Assembly (NCBI RefSeq): GCF_029227915.1
Contig: NC_079875.1
Location: 3,410,001 to 3,474,000 of the forward strand
From: Hydractinia symbiolongicarpus
Lineage: Eukaryota; Cnidaria; Hydrozoa; Anthoathecata; Hydractiniidae
Direction of reading: 5' to 3'
Length of the DNA stretch: 64,000 nt
This document shows, one piece after another, positions 34,783 through 62,196 of this stretch (position 1 is the stretch's first letter; each line of letters starts with the position of its first letter). A model generated the notes under the pieces. The model ran no database searches and was not told where the DNA came from. It saw only the letters and a list, made by a program, of their open reading frames with translations. The position numbers and the translations under genes were made by a program.

Positions 34783-35155
34783 GGCAGACGTCACAAATAT
34801 TTGGTGATAGAGTCATTTGAGAACCAAAAATAGAAGCGGTCGGTCGGCGAATGATAACTCAAAAATTCAAAAAATTGTATCCAACCATCCAGCCATTGAA
34901 TAGCCAATATTTAATTATGACTTTGGCACCTCGTTTAAATAGAGTTTTCGCACACCGTTTTTTAACTAGTTCTCAGAACCCTTTTCGCATTTTGAAGCGA
35001 AGCACAACAATAATGGTGGGTAATCGCTGTGGGTAGACAACAATCCTACAATATTTTTTTGTCATTTTAGTTTTCTGACTCAGTATATCAAAAATTTCGA
35101 TAAAAAATTAGGGTCGGTTGGGTGACTCTAAAAGCAAATATTTGTGACGTCCGCC
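34783..35155. mobile_element. MITE-like element with inverted ends
   Basis: The left end GGCAGACGTCACAAATATTT is mirrored by the right end AAATATTTGTGACGTCCGCC, giving inverted termini of about 20 bp with one mismatch (GGCRGACGTCACAAATATTT). The similarity extends inward more weakly (GAGTCATTTGAG versus GAGTCACCCAAC). It has no transposase. It lies about 670 bp upstream of the DDX10 start. Confidence 0.6.
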
Positions 35156-35162
35156 CAATGTA

Positions 35163-35338
35163 AGGTAACCACAATAAAGATCTGTCTGGAAATGATGCTT
35201 AGCTATCTAGATTTTACTCAAAAAAATTAGCCCGAATTTCCTAACATTGTTCTTAAATTTCCAAAATGTGTCTAGCTCTGCACTCTCTTCACCTAAAATA
35301 GGGAAACTTTTTACCTCCAAAAAATTGTTATAATGTGA
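35163..35338 (+). repeat. Copy B of a two-copy 175-bp repeat
   Basis: It begins AGGTAACCACAATAAAGATC and matches 18777-18950 in the same orientation over its whole length, with an extra CTCTTCACC-containing segment. It directly adjoins the MITE-like element on its left. Confidence 0.65.
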
Positions 35339-35825
35339 AATTGAATCGCGGAATTGAAGATATAGCTAGCTAAACGTGTCTGTCTGATTTGGCCTTTAAA
35401 CATGGTTAGATCAACACAAAGAAAACAAAACGAGAAAAACAGAAATAAAAAACAAAAATAATGTTCAAAACGTGTAAGCTAGTTTACCCAATCCAAATAA
35501 AGTATCTAACGAACCTTTGAATTTTTTGGAAACTTTGACGGCAGCAGCTGCTGGTACAGTGTGCACGTTGCCCGAAAAGGATTTTGGGAGTGATAGGGAG
35601 AGCAAGGTGGATATTAAACGTTTATATATAGTTCCTTTTAATTGTTCCCAAAATAAATTAGATTTAAAATAACTTTTAAGTTAATGTTGTGTACAGGATA
35701 TCCATCGTTCCTTCTTTTGCAAGTACTATATTTTCTGTCATTCAATATCAAAAAGAGAGATATTGTTAATCAAAATTAGCAAAACTGACGGCGGCACGGG
35801 CAAAATCTCAGCAAAATTAATAAAA

Positions 35826-51093
<15,268 letters not shown>

Positions 51094-51601
51094 TTTATGA
51101 CAATTAGTTTTGTACAAAATTCATGTAATACAATAAATTACTTTTTTGTAAATTATTTTGTTTTTGGAACTCAATTTCACTTCGTAAGTCTGAACTGGGA
51201 AAAAGTTTTGTGCTGAAGCTTTTAACTAAGCTTTTAAAATCTATTTTTCTTAAACAAACCTTTTTTCTTATATCTTTCGATAAATTACCTTTTGCTATTT
51301 AAACCCATAATTCAATTAACACATAAAGATATGCAAAGCTGTAATGCATAAACAATCTTTTGTCTCTCAGTATTTCAATGTTGGTATCATATTTACTTCC
51401 TTCGTCACTTGTAAATTCTTAATAAGTGGTGCACACAAGCAGTTGTGTTCTCTAAAAAAGTCCATCTTTAGCACTACATCTATTGGAGGTGGTCTTATTG
51501 GAGGGCAGCGTTAATTTTAAAAAGGGATTTAATATTCAGTCTGATGTTTTTTTTTCTGTACTTTTATTTAATGTTTTTTATTACTTTATAGAATAGTAAA
51601 C
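51094..51601. other. DDX10 3' end and short spacer before the next ORF
   Basis: A polyadenylation signal AATAAA (in TACAATAAATTAC) lies about 40 bp after the DDX10 stop. A pyrimidine-rich stretch ending TACTTTATAG at 51591 gives an acceptor-like site 10 nt before the next ATG. No gene is seen in the spacer. Confidence 0.5.
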
Positions 51602-52450
51602 ATGGAATCACATGAACTGATGATTGAGCCTTTATTCACAGATTCTGAGTCTGAAAATGAAATTGATAGCATCCACAGAAGTGTGGAAAAAATAATATTA
51701 AATACGTGGTCAAAAAACCAAATGAATGTCCCAAGGTCTAGACATAGGAAGCGTTCTCGTGCTAAAAAAACCTTGGAGTTTCCCTGTAACATATCAGAAT
51801 ATTCAGACATAAAGCTGCCATGTTTAAAAATGGAAAACTATACTAACAACACTAGCATATCGTATTTAGGAAAAGAAAATAATGTTGATAAAATTGACCA
51901 TAGTGTGCATTCTATTTTTATATACATAAATAGTTCAGATTTAACGAAATGTTCCATAATTGACACTGAAATGAAAGTTATCGTCTGCGATATCTTGAAA
52001 GGGTTAACAAATGAGGAAAAAAATAAACTTAATCGAAATTGTTTTGTTACCATTCCCCGTTTGACTTATGTTCGACAGGTGAAAATTGTGAACAAGAACG
52101 TATGCAACACACCGGACATTAATGATGCTCTAAGATTTAATCATACTGTAAAGAATCATACTAAAAAGAATCAGAATATTAACGATAAACACTTACTTGA
52201 TGATAAAAAAGAGTACAAGTTTACATCTGTCATTGATAAAGAAACATTTCCAGATATTTTAAGCCCGGTATATCAGGTTAAACAACAACAAAGGAAGCCT
52301 GTTGTAAAGGCTTATCCATATATACGAAAGTTAAGAAGTCATCAAAAACCTTTCAAGGTTCCAAGAAAGCTGATTATTCCTAACTCTGATAACGAGAATA
52401 GTCCGATGAGTTCTCCAACATTGGTTTTACCTAACTGTAGATATTTTTAG
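51602..52450 (+). CDS. Intronless ORF, 282 aa, unknown function
   Basis: The uninterrupted 849-bp frame is by far the longest outside the hAT transposase and the intron-split genes, so chance is unlikely in AT-rich DNA. The start is an acidic segment (FTDSESENEID, 14-24). A basic cluster RSRHRKRSRAKK (about 46-57) looks like a nuclear localisation signal. The middle is lysine- and asparagine-rich. The C-terminus has proline-directed serine sites (ILSPVY, ENSPMSSPT) and ends NCRYF. No enzyme or zinc-finger motif is present and I do not recognise the family. It may be a fast-evolving nuclear protein. An AG acceptor lies 10 nt before the ATG. It lies 509 bp after DDX10, on the same strand. Confidence 0.65.
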   Translation: MESHELMIEPLFTDSESENEIDSIHRSVEKIILNTWSKNQMNVPRSRHRKRSRAKKTLEFPCNISEYSDIKLPCLKMENYTNNTSISYLGKENNVDKIDHSVHSIFIYINSSDLTKCSIIDTEMKVIVCDILKGLTNEEKNKLNRNCFVTIPRLTYVRQVKIVNKNVCNTPDINDALRFNHTVKNHTKKNQNINDKHLLDDKKEYKFTSVIDKETFPDILSPVYQVKQQQRKPVVKAYPYIRKLRSHQKPFKVPRKLIIPNSDNENSPMSSPTLVLPNCRYF

Positions 52451-53965
52451 CTAGCTGTATGTAAATTTTGTTTTAATGATATTGTAACCTAGACATTTTT
52501 AGCCAGTTGTTATTTTTGAGTCCTAATTGTAAATTGTGTTTTATCACAGGCTTGTATTTCCTACACAATATAAATATAAGTAAAGTATATATATAATTTT
52601 TAAAGACTGGATACAAAAGCTTTATTAAGTGATTTTGATGCTATCAGCCACTGCCCTTTATCATTTGCTAAACTTTGGAAAGAAAATAAACTTTCTCAAA
52701 TACATTGTTAAAAGGCAAATTTATATATAAAATTTATTCGTGTTCTGTCTGTGTGTGAGAAAAAAAGTTGTGCTACAGACACACAAAATAGCAAATGCAA
52801 TATATTTTTATTAACTTTGTTTCAACGTCTGTCTGTCACAACACAGCATCCTCGTGTCTCAGTGAAAGGAAAAAAGTGTCTTCTTCATGTGAGACAAGAT
52901 TTTTTTAGTAATACATGTGACAATGATTTTTTAATTGCTTTGAATTACCTGAGATATTTTATGGCACAATTTTTTTCTCAACTTTAAAAAAACTTTGATT
53001 TTGAAAATGAATTGTTTTTTTTTTTTGGTTTATTTTTGTTGTTTTTGTGTTGCTTATCATACTTTCTTTGTGTGTATGTAAATATTAAGTGTAACGATAG
53101 TAAGTGTAGTTTCAAAACAAAACTTTGTTTACATAATAACTTAGATTGTAGCCTTTTTAAAGAGTTGTGGCTTCAGTTTGGAGTAAAGCCTGAAATTCAT
53201 ATCTTGTATTGAGTTATGTTAAATTTTGTCTGTTATTTTCTATTTTGCTTTCAGGACTTTGTTGTGTGCCTTATGAGATAAGAAAGCCAGCCAATTGCTT
53301 TATTTGTTGAAAGAAATATAGACTAGGAATTTATAACACATAGTTAACCATTTTCCAAGAAAAACATGGGAAAACAGCTTGGTTGTTAGCGTGGACCTCA
53401 CTGCATTCGGTTAATGGTGTCAAAACCTTGGTTGCTATTTATCTGTAGCAACCAGAATGATTTATAAGTCATTTAAAGTGAGGGGTTTTTGTTAAATATC
53501 TTTCCAAAAATCTGATATGATGCTGAGTTGTATCTGGACTCCTTAAGGCTTGTGTATATAACATACTTTAAAATGAGTGTTATTAGATTCGAAAGTTAAA
53601 AAGAAATAAAAATATAATTTTCTATTACCTGTTAAAAATCATTTGATCACAAATAGAAAACAGGTACCAAATTTCCTCCAATGAATGCTACCCTCTTATA
53701 GGTCTTGCTCTCTAATAAGAGCCTTATCTTAAATTAAGAATTTGTATTAAGTGCCACCATAAAAATTTAATAAGTACTGCTATTTGAGAAAATTTTAGTA
53801 TTATAATATGGACTAGTTGTTATGGTTTGAGTTGATGAAGTTACACAAGGTCTTATAAAAAAGAAATTTTTTATGGTTAAAAAGAGCTGTCAAAATTATT
53901 TTGTCAAAAGTATTCAAAATTTTAGTAGTATGATATACTTAGGTTAGAAAATTTTGTTTATGAAA
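52451..53965. other. Intergenic region upstream of GK
   Basis: AAAATAAACT near 52685 is a possible polyadenylation signal of the preceding ORF. Frames at 52751-52987 and 53012-53212 are low-complexity, with no family resemblance, and are not called genes. The rest is AT-rich with no recognised feature. Confidence 0.4.
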
Positions 53966-55885
53966 ATGGCGTATCTTGGAGCAATCGATCAAGGTACATC
54001 TAGCTGCAGATTTTTGGTAAGTGTTCTAGTATTCAACTGATTCCTTAAATCGTGTTAAATTTTAAACCTCAATTTGTGTATAAAAGTTTCTGCAGCTGGT
54101 TTGTGTAATGCTTTCTAAAGTTCACACAAGAACAAATTTATGAAGATTTGTTAGGTGCGATATGATTAGAGTTACTTTCTCCTTTTTGTGACATAAAAGT
54201 GTTGTGATTTTAAAAATGAGTTCTACTAGAATGTATTTTAAAACTAGAAAATAAAACATAGAAAACAACCAAAAAAATTATATGTACAAAAACTTATTAA
54301 AATAATAGCTTAAAGCCTTAGAAATAACGGTCAGACATTTTCTGACTAAACCTAAAAGTCAGTTTTGGTCTGATATTTTGTGTAGTACAGACCTACGTTT
54401 ATGTTTGTGAGGAGATAATTTACTTTAGATCATTTACTGACAATCGTTTTTTTTTATTTTATAATGACCTAGCAAGGTCATTATAAATTCTAATTTCAAA
54501 TGGTTCTTGTATTTTAGATGGTACTACTAAAAGCTTAATAACAATTACATTTTTTTTAGCTCTTTTCTGCTGAAACTGGTGATGTTGTTGCATCACATCA
54601 AGTGGAAACACACAGCATTCATCCAGAGGAAGGGTATATATTATGGAGATATTTTTTTGTTTTTTGATGCTGTTAATCAAGTGACTAGCTTTGGAAATTA
54701 AAATCGTGACCACCTAACTCAATTCTCTTGGAATTAGCAAATTATTAGCCAATTAGTTGTTAAAGCCCGTGGAAAAATCCACTGAGGCAGGATAAAAATG
54801 AAAAAGAAGCGTCATTTGAATTTTGATAAGGTCAGCAACCACAAAAAAACATATTCAAAACCTTGTTAATTAATAGAAAAAAAAGTTATCAAAAGTTTTA
54901 TTATATTAACCACTGAAAAATTCTGTTTATACATACACTATAACGTTATATGTTAAACCTCTATTGTGTAGATCTTGAAACGCTGATCAAGAAAATGTAT
55001 AGGATCATGTATCTTTGACAAACGGATGCAGAAATTTTGGGGTTTAAAGTTTTTTTTGATGACCTATTAATCCATTCCGAAACGAATTTTGGGACCAAGG
55101 TTTGGTAAACTTACCCAAATTGGTCTCAGGTGGTCCCTAGTTACCCACTGACGTCACCACCTCGTTTCCAAGTTATTTGGCCTCAAAGTTTTAAGTGTAT
55201 TGTAATGGCTTCATTAATTTAAAGTAAGATATTGACGTTAAAGTAGTGATATTAACATTGCGCTGTAACCTCAGAAAATTTAACATATGAGACATAAGTT
55301 TTGGCTACATCGAAGGATAATGAACACATCCACTTTGCCTGTTACAGACAGACAGAAACATAAATAATGTGTGTTGCTAATTTCAAGTGGAGAGAAAATA
55401 GACACCAGCACAAAATAAACACAGGGCTTTATTGTTATTTTTGTTGTTGCATATGTGTTTTAAGGATTTCAGAAAAAGAAGCATAAATTATAGTCTACTG
55501 TAAAAAAAGAGCACACATAGAAATTTTTGAATCGAAATGTTTTGGAATTAGCCCTTAATCTACTTTGTTTTAACATATCAGCTTTATTCAATGCAACTTC
55601 AAACAAATTAAATTTACAAAGGTGGACTAATTGATATCCATTACACAATCATTCTATAATTGATTAGTATGGCATTCTCTCACAGAGCAACTGGGAAATT
55701 TAATAAATAAAAAAGCCAATTACAAAATTACAAAAATGTTGTCACCAAAAGAAATTTTTATTTTTAACTTTAATTTAAGGATGTAGGATTATCATGGAAG
55801 TTAATTACAAAGTTGAAAAGAACATCTTAAAATTAACAAAGTTTTATTTGTACAGTCCTCAGAAGTTCTCTTATGCTGAATAAAG

Positions 55886-55956
<71 letters not shown>

Positions 55957-58900
55957 TAGTCGATAAATCCTGTGGAGTTACCACTTAGGCAGAAGGACAA
56001 TGGAAAAATAGGTTGTTTTAGTTTTTTTGCTGACGTCAGCAGTGCAAATACAAAATAAATATATTTTTTTAAAAAATTTGTATACCTGTTGCCTTCATCG
56101 TATAGATCTTGAAATGCTGATCAAGACAATGTATATGATCATGTATCTTTGACAAACGGTTGCAGAGATATCAAGGTTTAAAGGTTTTTTGATGACGTCA
56201 TCAAACCGTCCATTCCGAAACGGATTTAGGACCCAGGTTTGGAAAACTTACCCAAATTGGTCCCAGGTTGTCCCTAGTTACCCACGCGGTGAAAAAACAT
56301 TGACGTCACCACCTCGTTTCCAAGTTATTTGGCCTCAAAGTTTTAAGTGCATTGTAATGGCTTCACTAATCTTAATTAACTTTCCTTTGACGTCAATACT
56401 ATTTTATCGGTAAAGTTTGGTAAATTACAGAACAATTTTATAGGCGATGTTTTATAGAATTTGTTAAAGAAAATTTTGAAGAATGTAATCCACTTTGCAA
56501 AAGTGACAGACAGACACACGGAACTGGCGTATTATTATATAGATTATTATTACTGTTATTTACCCAGGATAGCCTCTTCAGTTCCTATTGGTACTGCTAT
56601 CAACGAGGGTCCTGCGAAGGGGGTCCTAGCGCATTTAAAGCTCCCATTTGAGCTACGAAAGTCGTGGAAGCACAGCAATCGCTCAACTAGACGACCGCCT
56701 AAGATATCAATCCTATTCTCATGCTGAGCGCTAAGCAGAAAGGATAGATTCACACTTTTATAGTCTCTGGCATGACTCGGCCGGGGTTTGAACCCAAGAC
56801 CTCCCGCACTGAAAGCAAACGCTCTACCACAAGGCTATCAGTCGGTTATGAATGAAAATCGTGATAACATTTTGTGCAGGTGCAAGTGAAACATATGACT
56901 ACAGACTTCGTTGTGTTAAAAAAAAGAAAGTTATGACTTTGTAAATGTAAACAAGTCATTGTCATAATAAATAAATGGGGTAAGATTATGACAACAATAA
57001 ATTAAGAGCTAAGCTCTTTAGAGTAATCAGCAGTAAATATGAAATAAGTGTGAAAGCTTATTGTGATAAAGTTTTTTTCTTTTTCATCTTGTGGTCATCT
57101 GTCTGTAATGTTATATTATGATGAACTTTAATATGACGTAGAACACATGCATTATTTAAAAAACCTTTTTACGTGCTGTACCAGAACACACCCATCGTGT
57201 TCCGGTAATTTAACATCCTAAGTAGACTTTTTAATAGCTCCCTTTGTTATTGGGGAATACAAAGACGCTCTTTATTGTGTTGTCTTTTGAAAAAAACACT
57301 CTTGAGGGGCTAATTGAACTCGTAAAATGTGTTTTATAATAAAACTTTTGAAAGATGTTCTAAAACAAACTTGGGGTTATTGTTTTCTACAGGGTTGTGG
57401 AAAACCTTTCCCAAATACAGTTTTTCAACACCCCACACACTTTTAATGATTTGGTTAGATCTGTAAGCTTAAATAGTACTGACATTTTCCGACACCAGCA
57501 TGCCCCTATTTTCTAATTTTTTAGACCATTTCCAGATTGTTTCATAATGCGGACAATATGAAAAATACGAGTGCATTTTTGTATACTTTTCCTTTATACC
57601 TGAAAAAATAACTTTTGCAGCTCGCTGGCTATAGAATGATTGCCAAGTTATGCTATTTAATAAACCTAAGTAAAAACAATTGTTTTCAAGAACATTACGT
57701 CCGGGTATTGTATTCAGTGTTGTTTAATAAAGCATCATTGTTTGCAACAGTGATTTGTTTAGAAAAGCTATGGAAGGTTTAATGATATTTCCAATGTTAC
57801 TAAATTAGATAGTTTCTTTAATACACCCAGGCTTAACATTGTATGTGCCATCTACTAATTTTAGGTGGTGCCAACAGGATCCAAAGGAGATTTTATCGTC
57901 TGTGTTGTTGTGCATTGAAAAAACATTGGAGAAGTGCACACATGTTGACATTAAAAACATAAAAGCCATTGGAATTACTAATCAGCGTGAATCTACGATA
58001 GTTTGGGATAAAAAAACCGGCGAACCCATCTATCCGGCCATTAGTAAGAACTCTTGTATTTTGTTTTCTTCCTGCCTTGGTTATTATAACAGGTATAATA
58101 AAAGGTAAAAATTTGTCGTATCCAATATCAATAACCACCATCAACATTCTTCTCGATTATTTTGTGTTATTATGTAGATACCTTTTCACTAAGTGTAAAT
58201 AATGCAACACAATATAATAATTCCTTAGAAAACAATATTTCTATAGGGTGATTACGCGCCTTTAAGCATTTTTATCGCTTATGTTTTTACTGATCATAGT
58301 AGTAACATTGCAGAATTTTTTTATTGTTTTTAGTTTGGCTTGATGGACGAACTCGAGAAACTGTTGATGAACTAATTCAAAAAACTGAAAATAAATCTCA
58401 ATCAGCATTTCAAGTAAATGAGAAACTAATCAATATTTTACCCGCTATGTCTTATCTTTTTATCACAGCCTATGGCACTAACCTGTACATCAAATAATTA
58501 TGTTAATCTTTCATAGAACATTTGCGGTTTACCATTGTCAACCTACTTTAGTGCTGTAAAGTTACGATGGATCTTGGATCATTGCAAGGAAGCACAGACG
58601 GCATTATCAGAAGACAATTTATGTTTTGGAACAGTTGACACATGGTTGCTTTGGGTGGGTTATTTGTTTGAGTAAAATTTAAGCAAATTTTATTTCATGG
58701 GACAAATTTGAAAGTTGAACTGACCTTACCTTTTATTTTGTACAAAAGTTCCATGGGAATGAATTTTGCATTAGAATACAAAATCTAAAATAAGTAATTA
58801 TTTTTTATCTGTTCCATTCTAGTCTTTGGAAGACCAGTGAAAATTAATTAAAGAAATTTTTCTGAAAAAAGATGTTTAGTCCTTGACTCTTTGAAAAAAC

Positions 58901-61900
58901 TTTTTTGGTGTGAATGCTCATCTGAGCTGTGTTTTTTCGATCTATACCAAAACTTTGTTTCTTTTGTACAAATATTTGTCAAAGCAACGTAGTTTGCAAG
59001 GTTGCAAGTAACCTGTGGAGGAGATTAGTGTGTAGGAGGTTTCATAACTAAACTTGTTTTTTGTTTAAAATTAAAGAGATTTTCATCTTGTTTTTTAAAA
59101 GAATTTGACAGGTGGGAAAAATGGTGGAGTTTATGCTACTGATGTCACAAATGCAAGTCGGACAATGTTAATGAATATAACTACTTTACAATGGGATGAT
59201 TCAATGTGCAGGTCAGTTGTTTTAGAAAGTTTGGAAATCTATGTTATTTTATGTGGTTGCAGTGACTTTTTTGACTAAGGTCCATGTACATAATATTTCA
59301 GATTCTTCGATGTTCCCAAAGAGATTTTGCCAGAGATACGAAGTTCTTCAGAAATTTTTGGAAATATGGTACGTGAGTAAATGAGCTACCTAAAACTCTG
59401 TTGTTGCTTTTACTTCATCTGCGCACAAACAAATTTTACAGTTACATTCCTGTTCAAAACTTTATTGAACTTATTCTTATTTTAAAGGAAGACTTTTTAT
59501 ATAAGACCCCAGTACTTTAAAATTGTTGGAGTAAGTTCACTTTTCAATGTTCACAATAGACTTTTGGATCTTAGGATCTTGTTTTTTTTGGTTTGATCTG
59601 AAACCAGAGATTCGGAAAATTCCTGCTAATGTCAGCATGGTCTATTTTCTTATTTTCTAGACCTTCACAGGCTGTCACATTAATTGTTTCATAATGTGTC
59701 CTTAATTCTACCAATTTAAAACTTCTCCAAGCCTCCTCTGAAATTTGATTTGTAACAGTTTAACTCAAATATTTTCAATTTTAGTTTTTCGAAACTGGTA
59801 AAATATATAGAGATGCTACACAGCAAAAAGTTATTCTTTACTCATTACATTATCTTGAAAATTTCCTCAAAAATTCTCAATTTCTATGAAAAATATGAAA
59901 AAGTCCTCAAATGTTCTCTTTTTTTTCTTTTTTTTTTAACAAAAATGCTGTGATTTTTCTCCAATTTGACTAGAAAGAGTGCCATTCTGACTTTGACTAG
60001 CATATTTTCTACAATTTTCACCTACACACAGCCTTTCAGCTGCAGAGCTATTATCAGGAGATGCTTGTTAGCCATTTCAAGAGTTAGCCAACAGTCATTT
60101 TCAAAAAAAATCAAACAGGATTTTTGCATAATGTACATAAAATTTAATACATAATTTAAGTAGAAGGATAAATTTTCTTCATTCTTTCATTTTATTCATT
60201 TATCGATTCATTTATTTGTCCATTCATTTACTTATCTGTAACTATTCTGGTTTGTGATTTGTGAATGTTTCTAGAATTACTGTATTACCTTTCTAGTGTA
60301 AAGGCACACTCATTGGTGTTCCAATATCTGGTGTAAGTTTTCTCTCTATTATTTTCCACAGAACTTTTGGGGTTATAATGTGTAGTTATTACGAATAACA
60401 AGCTAAATAATTTATCCAAGCCAAAATCTGATGTGCATATTTGCCTTAGGCTATAATTTATGTGAATCGTCAGAATTTCCTAGTGTAATGCATATTTCAT
60501 TTTTGGTTTCAAAAATATTAAAAATTTTTGGCATCTTATTACTGTGATTATCTGCTGTTGTCCAAAAGATGCCATTATGTCCTAAGTGTTTTGTTTATCA
60601 AGAAATATTCTTTATACGAAATACCAAACGACGATAGGTTTTGAATAAACTAAAATTTCTTGGCATATATTTGAAAAGACAATTGTATTTGGTACATTTT
60701 AATAAATAACCAAGTGCAGTAATCTTTTTTAAAGCTCCATGTGTTTCTATTCTCTATACAAAAAGTTTGAGCGAGTTGGTTGCAAAAGATAAAAAAAAAC
60801 TGCAACAAAAAGAAACAAAACATTTCTTATTTATTCTATTCTAAACTTAAAGGCTATCAGAAAGAAAAAGACAGAGATGTGTAATTTAGCATGGAAATAT
60901 GGGGTTGTAAAAATGTGGCCAGCATTGATTAAGGGCCAGATTTATTAAGGATTAACATCTTTTATCATAATTTTAAAATTTTAAAATTTCAAAATTTCTA
61001 ATACAAATATGCACACTTGGATAAAAAATGTGTTAGCAAGCAGTTAGGTATAACTGGCTAGTGAAATTAACTGATATAAATTTTTTTTTGCGTACTTTGA
61101 ATGGCTGGAAATGACTGGAACAGTAAACTTATACCTTTCCTAATTTTAAGTATAAAGACTATAAATTATAAATTTACAGATTCTTGGTGATCAGCAAGCT
61201 GCTCTAGTGGGACAGAAATGTTTTGCACAAGGAGAAGCTAAAAACACGTAAGTCATATCTGACCTATCATATTCAGCATCATTCATTTGGTATGTGTATA
61301 AATTTTTAACCTAATCGGAATTGGAAAGTTGCTGTTTTGATGACATAATTGTTATGGTCAAAGCCTTCTTATTTCAACTGCAATAACCAACTAATTCAAG
61401 CCTTGTTTTCCAGAAGAGGTTGTTGACCAGTATATAAAGCAGGTTCTTTGTTTTATCAAGCTTAAAATGAGTATTTCATGTATCACATCCATTTTCTTTA
61501 AAAATATTCAGAAAAAGCTGCAGCACAATAAAAAAAATTAAATTAGGAAAAATCCATTGTTCTCAGTTTTAAGGCTGTTCTGAACTTGTGCTGAATTTAA
61601 AGCTCATTTTCTATTAAAACTGTTCTAATTAAAGGTTGTGATACTTCATCAAAAGAGAAAAAGATAATAAATAATGTGAATAGTCATCACCAATAATTTC
61701 CATTTGAGTTAAAAAATTTTATTTTATTTCTGATTATTAGGTATGGTACTGGCAACTTTCTACTTTATAACACTGGAAATGTAAGTGTTTCTAGACTTAT
61801 CATTCTCTTTGTGAGTTTTAAAGTATGCAAAGACTATTAGTTACAAGACATTGTGTATTAAAAATTTTATGTCTCCAGTTGAATCACACCCTGAAAATGT

Positions 61901-62163
61901 TTACTCGGTTTTGTAAAGGATGTTATTGAAGAATAAAATCAGCACACAAAAAAATGTTTTAATAAAATTCAAGTATGTTTTTAATAAGTGTGGTTCTACT
62001 TGAAAATTTTGCAATGAAACTACTTTAAAACTACAATCAAGTTGTTTTACAGAGTCCAGTGTTTTCTGAGCATGGGTTGTTAACAACAGTTGGTTACAAG
62101 TTTGGGCCAAGCAAGCCTGCTGTATATGCTTTGGAGGTAAATTTTACTCCTTTTTTATTTGCC

Positions 62164-62196
<33 letters not shown>

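Larger units (their letters stand above)
33705..35825. other. Intergenic region upstream of DDX10
   Basis: It contains an inverted-repeat element (34783-35155), the second copy of a two-copy repeat (35163-35338) and the DDX10 5' flank. No reading frame here is convincing; the short frame at 34851-35036 lies inside the inverted-repeat element. Confidence 0.45.

Noticed and set aside
34851-35036. 61-codon frame upstream of DDX10
   Set aside because: It lies inside an inverted-repeat element and has no similarity.
52751-53212. Two short plus-strand frames between the 282-aa ORF and GK
   Set aside because: Low-complexity, AT-driven reading frames without motifs or splice signals linking them to neighbours.
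56750-56847. Functional tRNA gene on the minus strand
   Set aside because: A and B boxes are present, but the acceptor stem does not close and a SINE body with A/T tail follows.
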